Source of the DNA: Balanoglossus misakiensis
Taxonomy: Eukaryota > Hemichordata
Direction: 5' to 3'
DNA length: 64,000 nucleotides
Assembly (NCBI GenBank): GCA_040954595.2
Contig: CM082580.2
Location: 1,798,001-1,862,000, forward strand
Shown here: one piece after another, positions 21,635 through 33,281 of the stretch
Layout of the letters: each line of letters begins with the position of its first letter
Numbering within the stretch: the stretch's first letter is position 1
The notes under the pieces: model-generated
What the model was told of the DNA's origin: nothing
The model's input: only the letters and a program-made list of their open reading frames with translations
Databases searched by the model: none
Translations under genes and position numbers: made by a program

Positions 21635-22159
21635 GTGTGTGGTCGGAAAGGGTGGTCTTTCCTGACACACATGCCCATCGTTGAGGAATGTTGCTGGCTA
21701 CAAAACTTCACGGGACGGCGACACAGTCACCATACATCACGGAAACAGAGAGACCTAGTGGACGACACTCATTCTTACCTTATGGGTGTCCTTGTAAGCT
21801 TGACACGTATTCAATGGCCAGAACGGTTCACCCTTGCGCTTGTTGATCAGCCTGGAAGTTTTCTTCGATTCTTGTTTATTTACTTAAAGTGCACCGGTCT
21901 TCTTCCACAAGATAGCAACGCTATAACGTTGGACGTTGACAGTTTGCGCTGGGCACTCTGCTCACACCCGGGTTTGAATCGCATCGTTGAGAACTTGGCG
22001 AAAACCGTCGCTGTCCACAGAAACAATAGAAATTTCCGACAATCCGGAGATTTTTATTGTTCCATAGATATGTTTGGCGATTCACACCTTAGCCGCGTGG
22101 GTCGCCACCTTTGTGCCTGGATATATCTTATAACCCTTAACCTTTACTATTCAAATTAG
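21635..22159 (+). CDS. unrecognised open frame inside the transposon
   Basis: An open frame of 174 codons in the GC-richer centre of the element, between the two palindrome arrays. The middle reads as possible folded protein (SLTRIQWPERFTLALVDQ and LDVDSLRWALCSHPGLNRIV), but I recognise no domain or catalytic motif. It could be a transposase remnant, a captured host exon, or chance. Confidence 0.2.
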   Translation: MCGRKGWSFLTHMPIVEECCWLQNFTGRRHSHHTSRKQRDLVDDTHSYLMGVLVSLTRIQWPERFTLALVDQPGSFLRFLFIYLKCTGLLPQDSNAITLDVDSLRWALCSHPGLNRIVENLAKTVAVHRNNRNFRQSGDFYCSIDMFGDSHLSRVGRHLCAWIYLITLNLYYSN

Positions 22160-22664
22160 TATTAGAGAATAGATAAACCATTATGTTTAGGTTGGGCCAA
22201 CCTTGGGAAAGGCGCTTCAATGATTGAGTATGTTTTCAGTAAAAAATACGAACTGACGGATATATGTTACTGAAATCTTACATGGGTTATAATTTTTCAG
22301 TATGACTACTTTCTAGTATTTCTAGCTAGTAAAAGTCCAACTACTTCGCCTACTTGACCGGTGCTTTAAATCAGGAAACCCTTCAATTGAATGGAATCTA
22401 CCTAGTGACTGTGCCAAAACTAACTAAAACTTAAGCTGGCCGGCAGCGTTCGAGGTCAGGGCTACTGCCAGGTTGTTCGGCCGTGTATCGGGGCCGTCTT
22501 CTGCGCCCGTCAGCATGTCGATTAATGGCAGTATTTTTTTCATCAACCAGTACGCAATTTGATTCAAGTGACGAATATGTCGTGCTCAGCGATCGTGCGC
22601 TCGAAAATACGTGCTCACTTGTGCAATTTGATAGCGACGATGAGCAGGAACTGGTACGTCAGCC

Positions 22665-22918
22665 TGGAAATCTTGCCGATTGGCAGTAGTCTTGTACAGC
22701 CTGAAAATCCTGCCAATTGGCACGGAGTCTTATACAGCCTGGAAATCTTGCCGATTGGCAGGAGTCTTGCACAGCCTGAAAATCCTGCCAATTGGCAGGA
22801 GTCTTGTACAACCTGGAAATCTTGCCAATTGGCAGGAGTCTAGTACCTGAAAATCCTGCCAATTGGCAGGGATTTCTAAGTCGTTGCGGTTTTCCTGCCA
22901 ATTGGCAAGATTTCAAGC
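22665..22918. repeat. palindrome array 2: ~37-bp units with TGCC(A/G)ATTGGCA
   Basis: About seven units of the form CTTGCCAATTGGCAGGAG plus a spacer such as TCTTGTACAGCCTGAAAATC. The core is the same as in array 1 but the spacers are unrelated. It lies about 310 bp inside the right end of the transposon. Confidence 0.85.
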
Positions 22919-23228
22919 TATACAAGATTCCTTTCCCATTGACAATTAAACTGCGCTCGTTTTTCTGTTAAAAAAAGTCGAATCAAATTTAGCATCGCTC
23001 AAAGTTAGTTTTTTATTCAATAAAAATAATAATGAGGGTCTTTAATGTAACATTTAGGCACTTTTCCATTGAAAAATCAATTTCAAAATTTCGCTTTGAC
23101 AACCATAGGTTTTTTTCAAAGGAATTTGGTAATTTTTGTTTGGGCTGACATTGATAATGAGTATTTCCATACAAAAATCCGATTTTATCTTCGTTTTCGA
23201 AAATTGGGATTTCTATGTCGTTGTGTTA

Positions 23229-25652
23229 TTCCAATATTTACAAGTCAAACAGCAAGTAGATACTAAACAAAAAGAATACAATAAAAATGCTGAGGCATTA
23301 GATCAAGCAATTGAAGCAGTACAGAGTACAGCTGTGGATATGTTTGACAACATTGCTCCAAATACAGAACATCAGGAAAGACAAGACTCTGCAGAAGGAT
23401 GTAGACAAAGTAACACAATGAACATATTTGCCCCACAGGATGACAGTCATTCACATTATGACATAGGTCAAGACATTGGTATTGCTGTAAACAATCCTAA
23501 TATTAATGAACTTCTACACCCACGAATGCCTGACACTGAACTTTACCCCCTTTTACAGACTCTTAACAAGAAGCAAAAAGAAATATTCTATCATGTAATT
23601 CATTGGATTAAAACAAAAACAGATCCTTTGCATGTATTTGTAACAGGTGGAGCAGGTGTTGCTAAATCTCTTGTTCTGAAATCACTCTATCAAGTACTAT
23701 TGAAACATCTTTCAAGTCTTCCCGGTCAAAATCCTGACAATGTATTCATTTTACTCATGGCACCAACAGGCAAGGCGGCATACAATATTAAAGGAAGTAC
23801 AATTCACTCAGCACTACAAATTCCTGCAAGTCAAGGATTTCACTATAGACCATTAACATCAGAAAGACTAAATACTTTGCAAGCAAAATATAGAAATCTG
23901 AAAGTCATTTTCATTGATGAAATCTCCATGGTTGGCAATGGTATGTTCAACTACATCAACCTTAGACTGAAACAAATCATGGCAAATAATCAACTCTTTG
24001 GTGGTGTCAGTATAGTTGCATTTGGAGACCTATATCAATTAAAGCCTGTCTTTGATGGCTGGATATTTCATGACCTTAGGCATGATTATGGACCACTTGC
24101 TTTGAATATATGGAAAGAACTTTTCAAAATGTTTGAACTAACAGATATTATGCGCCAAAAAGATTACTTGAATTTTGCAGAATTACTGAATCGTGTACGG
24201 GAAGGAAAACACACATCAGATGACATAAGTATTCTCAAAACTCGGATAGTACAAAGCAATAATGTAAGTCCACCTTATGATGATTCAATAGTTCATCTGT
24301 ATTGTGAGAACAAACTTGTTGATGATCATAATATGTCAGTGTATGATAGACTCACAGAAACTAAAACAAATGTATTTGCTACTGATACTGTAATTGGGGA
24401 TGTCTCTGAAACAGTGAAACAAAAAACATTAGCCATAGTTACAATGTTAGGCCCTCAAAAGACAATGGGATTAGTATCTCAATTATCTGTTGGAATAAAT
24501 CAACAAGTTGAACTGTGTATGAATCTGTGTGTTGATGATGGATTAATAAACGGTACTCCAGGAATAATCAAGTTTATTGATGGACCAGACTTGGATGATG
24601 TCACAATTCTATGGATTTTATTTGATGATAGCGCTGTTGGCAAGGCACTACGACAAGAAAAACGTCATTTATACCACAGAAAAATAACCAAATCATGGAC
24701 ACCCATTGCACAGATATCACGGCAGTTCAAACAATTTCCCATTAGACTAGCCAGTGGAAAAACTGTCCAACGTTGCCAAGGTGATACTCTGAATGATGTG
24801 GTTGTTGATTTTAGAACTGCTTCAAACAGAAACCAGTGTCATATACACTATGTTGCGCTTAGCAGGGTCACAAAACTGGCTGGTCTTCACATAACCACAT
24901 TACACGAAAATCAAATATCTGTCAGCACTGATGTCACACAAGAAATGCAACGCATGCGATCTCATTCCATGTTACAACTTTGTTTGACTTTTCCCTATGA
25001 TATACCAAACAAATTTATTATTGCTTATCAAAATGTAAGATCTCTCCATTGCCATTTCCAAGATGTTGTGAATGATTTCAATTTGACATCAGCTGATGTA
25101 CTTATTTGCAGTGAATCAAGATTACAAAGTGCTGATCAGAATGATGATTACAGAATTCCAGATTTTGCAATTTCCAGACATGATGACAACAGTAATCAAC
25201 AAAGAAGACCATATCATGGGCTAGTATTGTACAGCAAAACTAACACCCTGGAGTCTCTTCCACATTCACACCATTACTTTCACTGTGAATTTGTCACAGC
25301 AGTATACAAAACAACACTTGGCTTACTTCAAGTAGTTGCTATTTACATTCCTCCTTCAACATCAATAGACACCTTACAAAGTGCTCTTCTAAACCTTAGC
25401 GAACAACTGCATGAAAATCTACCAACAGTGCTACTTGGTGATTTCAATGTTGATTTGTTACAACAAACATCTTCAGCAAAGCAATTAATAGAATTTATGA
25501 CAAACCAACTCAAGTACAAACAACTTATTCAAGAACCAACAACAAACTATGGATCTTGCCTTGATCATATTTATACGAATATTCAGTCAACACAAGTTGG
25601 TGTACTTGAATCATACTACAGTGACCACAAACCAATATGGCTAGCAGTGTAA
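23229..25652 (+). CDS. Helentron 2 back half: PIF1 helicase plus endonuclease, 5' truncated
   Basis: Open frame continuing from the transposon border to TAA. First comes a charged linker, then a full PIF1-like helicase: LNKKQKEIFY, Walker A at 23646-23669 reading GGAGVAKS, APTGKAAYNIKG, DEISM (from 23916), GDLYQLKP, and near the end YVALSRVTKLAGL. From about 25012 a second domain of the AP-endonuclease-like (EEP) kind starts with AYQNVRSL and carries GDFN (25437), LDHIY and SDHKPIW near the C-terminus. Helicase followed by such an endonuclease is the arrangement known for Helentrons. The Rep half is missing. The usual Gly before the Walker A Lys is Ala, which may weaken ATP binding. It is not the continuation of Helentron 1, because both have their own Walker A and DEISM and differ throughout. 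Confidence 0.88.
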   Translation, partial: FQYLQVKQQVDTKQKEYNKNAEALDQAIEAVQSTAVDMFDNIAPNTEHQERQDSAEGCRQSNTMNIFAPQDDSHSHYDIGQDIGIAVNNPNINELLHPRMPDTELYPLLQTLNKKQKEIFYHVIHWIKTKTDPLHVFVTGGAGVAKSLVLKSLYQVLLKHLSSLPGQNPDNVFILLMAPTGKAAYNIKGSTIHSALQIPASQGFHYRPLTSERLNTLQAKYRNLKVIFIDEISMVGNGMFNYINLRLKQIMANNQLFGGVSIVAFGDLYQLKPVFDGWIFHDLRHDYGPLALNIWKELFKMFELTDIMRQKDYLNFAELLNRVREGKHTSDDISILKTRIVQSNNVSPPYDDSIVHLYCENKLVDDHNMSVYDRLTETKTNVFATDTVIGDVSETVKQKTLAIVTMLGPQKTMGLVSQLSVGINQQVELCMNLCVDDGLINGTPGIIKFIDGPDLDDVTILWILFDDSAVGKALRQEKRHLYHRKITKSWTPIAQISRQFKQFPIRLASGKTVQRCQGDTLNDVVVDFRTASNRNQCHIHYVALSRVTKLAGLHITTLHENQISVSTDVTQEMQRMRSHSMLQLCLTFPYDIPNKFIIAYQNVRSLHCHFQDVVNDFNLTSADVLICSESRLQSADQNDDYRIPDFAISRHDDNSNQQRRPYHGLVLYSKTNTLESLPHSHHYFHCEFVTAVYKTTLGLLQVVAIYIPPSTSIDTLQSALLNLSEQLHENLPTVLLGDFNVDLLQQTSSAKQLIEFMTNQLKYKQLIQEPTTNYGSCLDHIYTNIQSTQVGVLESYYSDHKPIWLAV

Positions 25653-25667
25653 AAAAATTATTACAAC

Positions 25668-25681
25668 AATCACTAGTGATT
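25668..25681. other. 14-bp perfect palindrome just after Helentron 2
   Basis: AATCACTAGTGATT, 16 bases after the stop codon. A short palindrome near the 3' end would fit a Helentron terminus, but the element border is not proven. Confidence 0.35.
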
Positions 25682-28600
25682 ACTATTAGATCTCTGTACT
25701 CAATTATGAAGTCATCTCAAGCACAAAACAATACAAAAGATAAAGTTCAAATGGGCTTTTAAAAGCTATTAAACATTAAAAAGCACTTTGTCAATTATGC
25801 CCTGTTAGTGCTGTTAGTGTCATTTCAAATTTACCTCCGTTTCTTTGATATCTCTATACCAAATCTTAAATCTTGAATTCCACATGCATATTAAAAACTG
25901 ATAACTCACTAAATATTAAACCCCCTCATTCGACCATAATTTCACAGCTTTATATCTAGCTATTCTCTCGGAAAATGTATTCTACTTTTTATACTGAGAA
26001 TGGTCTTGGTACTTAAATCGAACTAGCTATCAATAAGATAACTGTATAACCAAAAACATCAACAATAAAACTCCATTTTCCATAGAACACAAAATCATAA
26101 AAAAAATTTGCACAAGCTTCCAAAAGTAACATATAGTAATACATAGTTTCACTTGATAATGGCCAATTTTTTACAAATGATATTCTCTGTTCATCAAATA
26201 TATATTTAAAAAAAACAGCATCTATGCATCAAAATACAGTTTTCTTATTGTGTGTATGACCTGAAAAAAGACCCTCAAGAAGCATGTTTTTACCATTTTA
26301 AATTTGGCTTTTGATAAAATTTAACATTTGAAAGATTAACAAACAATTTTGTCTGATATGTAGAGCACTTGTCAAAACAGTTTAATTAATATAAAACTTT
26401 GTAAAAACTGACTATTTTAGTCCAAGTCTTTTTATGGGAACATAATTTTCAATCATTTAACAACAAAACCATTCAAAATATCAAGGCTTACTAGAAAATT
26501 GTCAAAAGGACTGGAAAAAAGATTGCTAAATAGCTACAGATTGAACAATTAGTTGAAAACATCTAACTCAGTGTAAGATGTATCATCAGCGGTATTGGTA
26601 ATAGAAAATTCTGGTACCTCAGTCAATTAAAGAAAAAAATAATACTAATATGACCTTATTTGATATGACTTTTGATTAACAAAGGATAAATTATTTCAAA
26701 TCAACTCCTAAGATTATCTGTAAATCTACCATTTTGGATAGTTTTCGCCTGATGTACAAATTGAACTGTTCAAAGTCGTTTGTTTTCTCCAATTTCTATC
26801 CAGATTTTCTTTGTACATAGCAAAAACGGAAAGAAGTCTATGATCAATCGCAAATCTTGATGACAATTGTACAGGACAGATTGTAAAGTGTCATGTTTCT
26901 CATTTTAAAGATAATTTTGCCCGGATGATAAACATACTAGTGGGAAAGTTTTGGTTTTTACCAACTTCTGTCCACTTTTTCTTGATGAACAGAAAAAAAT
27001 GGAAAAAAGCAATGAAAAGTTTCAATTTTTTAGAACTTTTGTGTGCTACAGAATATGCAGTAATATTTTGGACAGTTATATTCATTTTATTTATATTACT
27101 CAAATACACTAGCAAGAACATTAATATACAAAAGATCATGATTTCAATACCAAACATTTCCATCATTTCCTCTCTAACAGAATTCGCAAAGCGCAAATGT
27201 TGTTTCACTTCACCAGAATCTATTCAGTCATATAAAAACTGCACTTGATAGACTGTACAAGACTGTCCTACTTGCTTCATCATGGATGCATACTCCAGAC
27301 AGTGAGGGCGCTAAACCTAAACATTCGGCACTGCAACCGCAGTTGAAGGATCAACAGAACGCTACATTGTTCGGAATGTGAACGAAGGCACGATAGCAGC
27401 CATCACTTTGCTTCGTGAACATTACCTATTTCTATGTCCCGTTGAGGTAGTTTCCGTGAAATAACATTCAGAAGAACACACACCAGACGACATATCTTAA
27501 TACCTAACCATGGATGTATGCGAAGCATTCCAATGAAAGTGTCAAAAATAGAACTAAGATGGCTACTAATGTTTTGAAAACAAAAATTAAATATTATGCT
27601 AAGAAAAAAAGACATTTCCGGTAACCTGACGTACTTCAAACCCCTGACCACTAACTTTCTTTTCGCTGCTGTCAACTCAAAACGATATGTCGCTGGTTTC
27701 CGGATACATTTTTTTTAGAATCAGCTCACAGTTTTTAACTCTATTATTAACTCAGGTCGAATTGTGGACGATAAAGGGGAATTTCGATGACATCCTAACA
27801 CAGTTTGCCAGGAATAGGACAACCAACTCGCGCGTGCTCACACGGCGCCTGCTACAACTCTCTCTTGATAACGCGACAAATGTTGCAAGTTGTGGCTGGC
27901 TGACTTCAGTGTGATGAGCGAATTTTGATTTCATTCCACAAAATAATGTGATTTTACATTACTTTTTATCGGTCTTGGTCTATTCAAACATCATTTTTCG
28001 TGTATTTCTCGATCTTTACCGTGAAGAGAAAAATGTAGTGGGCGTCTCTCGGCACACGTTCTAAAATTATCTATTCTCACATGTGAAAATACTCTGTCTT
28101 AATCTTCGCTCTGAGAACAATACAGCAATAGCGCAGTGGCATACAGGCGTTGCATGTATGATAAGCTCCTCTTTTCCAATCGCAAACATGTTTCCGTGGT
28201 GTAATTTATCGCATACTCCTTTGATTTAGAATAATATGAACAAAAAAAAATCTAATTCGCCTAACCTATTTCTGAACCGCGTGTAACATAAAAAAACGTT
28301 TGGCGTAAACGACCAGCCTCCACTACAAATGAAACATAAATTTCAATATAAAACGACTAAAGCCATAATTTCTACAAGTTGTTGTTGTTGTCACCCTTTC
28401 TCACTGTTCGTTCAAATTCTCTAAAATGTGAAACTCATGCTTCCATTTCTGTATTCATTTAAATTTTGAAAGTAGTAGGCCCACTGGAAAATTTACCGGA
28501 CAAAAAGTAGACATTCATTAAAAGTCGTTTTCGAACAAGCTTTGTTTTTGTAACTAAAACTACAAAGTTATAGCTTTCGCGCAGTAAATCTGTCTTTGAA

Positions 28601-29383
28601 TTGTTACTATTGAAGCCCAGTTCATTATCATAAAGTTTCGATTATAAGTTTAGTGTGAAATAAGATGTTTTTCGTTCTGCCTGCTGGTGTAGAATCTACA
28701 AAGTCGGACTTATAATCACAGGATACATCAAATTTCAACGTTTTACTGCCGTTTTTGTACATAGTCTGGTGGTACAGTTTTGACCCAATGAACACCGTGT
28801 TTATAAATTACCAACATTTTAACGATACATTTTGATACTTTTGTTTGATTAGCGGTTAAAAATTTCTATGGGTGGTATGTCTTCGACTTCCTTTATTTTG
28901 TGTGTTTTGTTCCAAAAAAACGTCAGTGTATGCGTATTGTGTTGCACAGGTGCCCGTATGGCGCCCGCTACGACGGCTCTGCGTAGTTTCATGAAATCTT
29001 GAAAAATGATATCGAACATTCATCAAATATTCAGCGGGAAAAATAATACCTATCAAACTTTACATTATACTATACATAACGATGGTAAAGATTTTTCAAC
29101 ACTAGTACAACGCCTCAACTTGCGTACGCATCTGCAAATGAAAAGTGACCAAAACACTGATTCTCGGTTAAAGTTTCAACACAATTAACGAGAATACTCT
29201 GCATGGTTCAGATCGAATACCTTATCATTCTAATAGGATCCTGCTCACCTAATTGTGTATGCATTTCGATTTTGAATTGTCATTGGCCCATCTTCAAGCT
29301 TGCAACATTTTTGGAAACTACACTTGGACACACCCACTCCCTTGCTCACTTTTACGTTCGATCTCTTCTTTCCTATACCTGCC
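25682..29383. other. intergenic, no gene recognised
   Basis: AT-rich sequence with short open frames only and no convincing splice-flanked exon or RNA gene. A (GTT)n run lies at about 28380-28391. Confidence 0.5.
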
Positions 29384-29440
29384 ATTGGTTCGGACTTTGC
29401 AGGCTCAGAATCCACTGAATATTCATGAGCAGTATATAAA
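29384..29440 (+). promoter_or_regulatory. core promoter: CCAAT box and TATA box of the OB-fold gene
   Basis: TATATAAA at 29433-29440 is preceded about 45 bases upstream by ATTGG (reverse CCAAT, 29384-29388). Transcription would start near 29465-29470. The position fits a short non-coding first exon ending at the GTGAGT donor at 29636. Confidence 0.5.
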
Positions 29441-29464
29441 CCCACCCTCGTGCTCTGGCGTGGG

Positions 29465-29635
29465 TCATTTTTAAGGAAACCTGCTAGGAGAAAAGTTTCT
29501 GTCCTGTGTGTCTCAGTGACGTATACTTGGAAAAAAAGTGTCCGCTATCCAGAAGTGCGTCTCAGTGACGCGTACTGGAAAAGTGTCCGACACCCAGAAG
29601 TGCCTGTCGTCAACAAGGAATCATTAAATAAGCAA
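29465..29635 (+). other. probable non-coding first exon of the OB-fold gene
   Basis: Lies between the TATA box and a good donor (AGCAA|GTGAGTAAAG). It contains an imperfect tandem duplication of about 50 bp (GTCTCAGTGACG... AAGTGTCCG... CCAGAAGTGC twice). The start is estimated from the TATA position. It would splice to the acceptor TTGTTCACAG, giving exon 2 from 29957. Confidence 0.4.
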
Positions 29636-29980
29636 GTGAGTAAAGTTTTTTCCTATTTGTATGGTAATACTAAAAGGAATGCCTTTGCGTTTTTGCGAAA
29701 CCATGTCGCAGCATTTCATATTTTATTCAGGACAAGATTGCATGACAACCGTTTCACCAGTTTTGCCTGAATACGTTACCAGTCGGTATTATGATTTATT
29801 ATCATAGACATATCAATGTGTACAAAAATCATTCGTCTAGCGTTCGACGCAATCATCATTAACACAATCACAGCTCTCAGGAGAAATTGTCTAACTTCGC
29901 TGCAACTGTCTACTGTTTTCATGAACTCATAAATACCATTATCCACTTGTTCACAGGTTGCATCAGATCCCAGTCTGAAA

Positions 29981-32196
29981 ATGGCAACCAACAGTCAAGA
30001 TCTAGCCATAAAAATAAAGCTTAAGGAAGAACCTGAAGAGCGTTACTCCGCAACTGGACCATTCTACAACTTAACAGCAATCGACGACAACGGCCACTTC
30101 CACGAAATTAAAATCTGGAAAGACGGGTGCGTCGATAAATTCACAAAAGGCACATTTCTGGAACTACGGCGGTTCACTAATTGTCGAGACGGTGGGATTG
30201 GCGTCAACAAATATACCAAGGTGAACACTTGTCTTGACCCTTTAATCGTCATTTCCCTCTATAAACCTCAAAACTCGACATCGCATGATATTACAATTCC
30301 GATAGAGCTTGTCTTTTCTCTCTACTAAACGGCAACGTCAAAAGATTGATGTTTACAAAAAAATGATCAAGTTTGGGGGTTGGGTTTTTGGGCCAAATTC
30401 ATGTCTGCAGTCAAAAACGATTCGACTTTTTGGCAAAACGAACGATTTCAAGACTGCTTTCTGTTGTGTTGCATTATGAATATTTTTGTCAATTAATAAT
30501 GGTTTTCTGTTTTCACTCAATTTAATAGTACGCTGTCTGAAAGAATTAATGCAGGGTACGCTTCGAATGTTTATCAATTTTCGGTCTGTTTAGTTAGAGT
30601 GGGGGGGGGGTGGGTCTGAGACCAAACTTTTAAACAATTAAGTTACTTTTATTGAACTTTAGATCTTGCCCCTAATTTATTCAAAAACGAGATTTATTTC
30701 ATGACCCATTCCCGAATTTTCACTTACATGTTGTAATCTTTAAATAATATCGCTTTACATTTTATTTGATTTTTTTTTTCCTTTTTGCCGTAGATTGCCC
30801 GTACTGGGAACAATGCATTCAAAGTTGAAAAAGAACAGGAGAAACTATTCAATGAACCAGAGGAGGTCCCACTAGCTGATTTACAGCACTCGCCTCGAAA
30901 AAGGAGGGTCAGTGTTGTGGCTAGAATTGATAAGGTAATCACATATGCACACATTATGACAAAATATTTTGTTTACTCAGACAATAAACGCCTACTTTCC
31001 TCCAATAGATTTCTATGCAAATTGACTGTTCTCCCCCTGATTCCTCACAGTGATGACTAATTTCTACAACATTGCAGGTTAAAATTCTTATCTTGATGAT
31101 TTCTGATTGTCATCCAAAATTATACAGGCAGAAAATGCTTCGGTGAGAATAATTTAATTTCACATCAATAACTGTAAACTTACCATACTAAACAACACCT
31201 TTTCTTACTCTTATTTCACCAATTGACTAGCATTACTTGTACCAGTCAAGACACATTTCCATTGCACAGTATCACCTTGCAATTTACTTTCTTTACATTT
31301 AGGTTTCACACGAACAGCAAACAACAAATAAAACACGTAGAAGAGATATCGTTTTAACAGATGGTTTGAGGTCAATGCAAATGAACCTTTGGGGCAAACA
31401 GTGTGACCTGCAAGTCAGAGAAGGTGCAAAAGTGAAAATTGGACCTGTAATCGTAGACAAGTACAAGGATGTCAATCATGTCAATAGCACAGTCTCCACA
31501 AAAATAAAGGTCAGTATTCATCCACTGTCAAAATTCAGCCTCAGTATTTCTTGTTTCGACATATTTTTGTTTGAAATATCTGCAATTTCTAAAAGTAGAT
31601 AATAATTGATAATGACTCTCACAGTTTTTATGACCAGCCCTGCTCACAAATGTATATACTTTTCAATATAACAATTGAAAATGACTTTCTGTCCGGACAG
31701 AAAGTCAGGCATTGTTGACACATGGAATCCAATCTAACCCCTGCTGTGCCTATACAACTAAATGTACACAGATTCAGCCATGCATAACATTTATAGAACC
31801 CACACTGAAGAGGTTTGATTGTCCCAAATCTAGTAAATTTTTGAAGAAACTCGCAAAAATTCACATATGCACCATTTCTGTTGTAAACAAACCTGTCGGT
31901 CATTTCAAATTTTACAGGCAATATTTAGGGTTTGCACATAGTTACAGCAGCACAAATCTTGCTAATATCTTTATTATCTAGTATTCCAAGATGAATGCGT
32001 AAAAAACAGGAAATTTTTGATGATGAAAAATTGTCAAAATGAGAAATACTGGGGCTTTAATGTGTTCTCTAACAGTCACTACACACTATCAACACTACTA
32101 TACAGATATTTCAGATTCATTAATATGTCTCATACTTATTTTCAGACTATAGAAGATGATGCTGAAATTCTTGAGGCAAATGGTACACTTAAATGA
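29981..32196 (+). CDS. two-OB-fold, RPA70-like single-strand nucleic-acid-binding protein (4 coding exons)
   Basis: Coding exons 29981-30220, 30794-30934, 31303-31509 and 32146-32196 join in phase 0 throughout, with donors GTGAAC, GTAATC and GTCAGT and acceptors TTGCCGTAG, TACATTTAG and ATTTTCAG, giving 212 residues. Residues 25-95 read as one OB fold (FYNLTAIDDNGHFHEIKIW ... TFLELRRF ... VNKYTK). Residues 119-196 read as a second (VSVVARIDKV ... DIVLTDGLRSMQMNLWG ... AKVKIGPVIV ... NSTVSTKIK). The pair resembles the DNA-binding domains A and B of replication protein A, though the protein is far shorter and has no visible zinc domain. A KEEPEE acidic patch and a basic PRKRRV linker are present. 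Likely role: single-stranded DNA (or RNA) binding in the nucleus. It could be a host gene or an old transposon-derived gene. Confidence 0.65.
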
Positions 32197-32603
32197 ATAG
32201 ACACAGACGAGAAGTTAGTACATCTTCATTATCACTTCCACACATGTCAGTGTGGCGTTATCTTTGGCTAAACTACTGGACAAACGACACCAAATTTAAA
32301 TTATTCATATTGGACAACGTCTGATGGTGATCTCATCTGCCAAAAATACTATTAATACACGATCATGCACTCTATTCTGACCAGTAGCATAACCTGGTTA
32401 TGATTAAAAATTTCACTTTTACAACCAATTTGTATATTGTCAATTTCACATCCATTGAAAATACTTAAATCATAACATTTTAGTATTTGGCACAAACCAA
32501 CTTGGCTTTCCTTGGGACATGTGAAGAAAATCATAGCTGTGTTGTCTTCCCCTTTCAAAAAGTTCATCCAAAAAATGCGTGAACTTTTTTTTCTCTTCCA
32601 CAG

Positions 32604-32738
32604 ATGTCTGGTCATAGATGGTGTGTACACGCCATACAAGGCAGATATCAGTTCCCTTGGCTCCGAAGAGGACATTATATCCAAACTGCCAGTGCAGATT
32701 GTATACAAGAAAGACAACGGAACAGTTGTACAATTGAG
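32604..32738 (+). CDS. possible additional coding exon
   Basis: Flanked by a strong acceptor (TTTTTTTTCTCTTCCACAG) and a GTAAAA donor. The likelier frame reads LVIDGVYTPYKADISSLGSE ... LPVQIVYKKDNGTVVQL, ending with AG left over. Its entry phase does not fit any upstream exon of the OB-fold gene, so it is either from another gene or a missing exon lies between. A second frame is also open but looks less protein-like. Confidence 0.35.
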
Positions 32739-33281
32739 GTAAAACTACTTTTTAGGTCTGCTGTCGGTGACAACTGAGCTCATCACATTGGTGGAATGTC
32801 TGTCATGGTGTACAGGTTTCTATGGATATTTTCAGTAACATGTATTCAGATTGTCCTGACATATGCAGGATTGGATTTTTGGAGCAAATTTTGCCATTCT
32901 TTGTTTGTTAAAACTATCTGAAACCAAGGGTCCAATTGCTTTGAAACTTTGTTTGCAAGCTTCCTAGAGATTTCCTTACTCGCTTAAAATTGCAGTGAAC
33001 TTTGAATACTTCTCACTTGAGGGCAATTCTTTCCGTTTTTTGACCAAATCATTTTCTCTGAATCCACTTATCAGATTTCTTTCAAGTTTGGTGTGTAGGA
33101 TCTTGGAGATTGTATTAGTAAGATGTAACCAAATTGTCCTGAAATAAATATTTCAAGATCTCCAGACATCTTAAAGTAGCTTGACAATGAATATCAGTCA
33201 GGTTGCAAACATTAGATTATTACCACAACCTGCATTTTATCACCCATTCTTACAATGTAATTATTTGCCTCTTATTTCCAG

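Larger units (their letters stand above)
20580..23227. mobile_element. 2.65-kb DNA transposon with 34-bp inverted ends
   Basis: The left end (20580-20613) and right end (23194-23227) are reverse complements with one mismatch in 34 and begin AACACAACGACATAGAAATC. It interrupts Helentron 1 on the left and abuts Helentron 2 on the right. No target-site duplication is visible: the left flank is CAAGTCAGTCA and the right flank ATTCCAATATT. Two palindrome arrays lie inside, and no transposase is recognisable, so this is non-autonomous or decayed. Superfamily not assigned. Confidence 0.75.

Noticed and set aside
21139-22925. Palindromic repeats with spacers as a CRISPR array
   Set aside because: The spacers are themselves repeated, the host is an animal genome, and the arrays lie inside a transposon; there are no cas-like genes.
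14697-25652. One single Helentron interrupted by a transposon
   Set aside because: The two parts overlap: each has its own LNKKQ, Walker A and DEISM motifs with different sequence, so they come from two elements.
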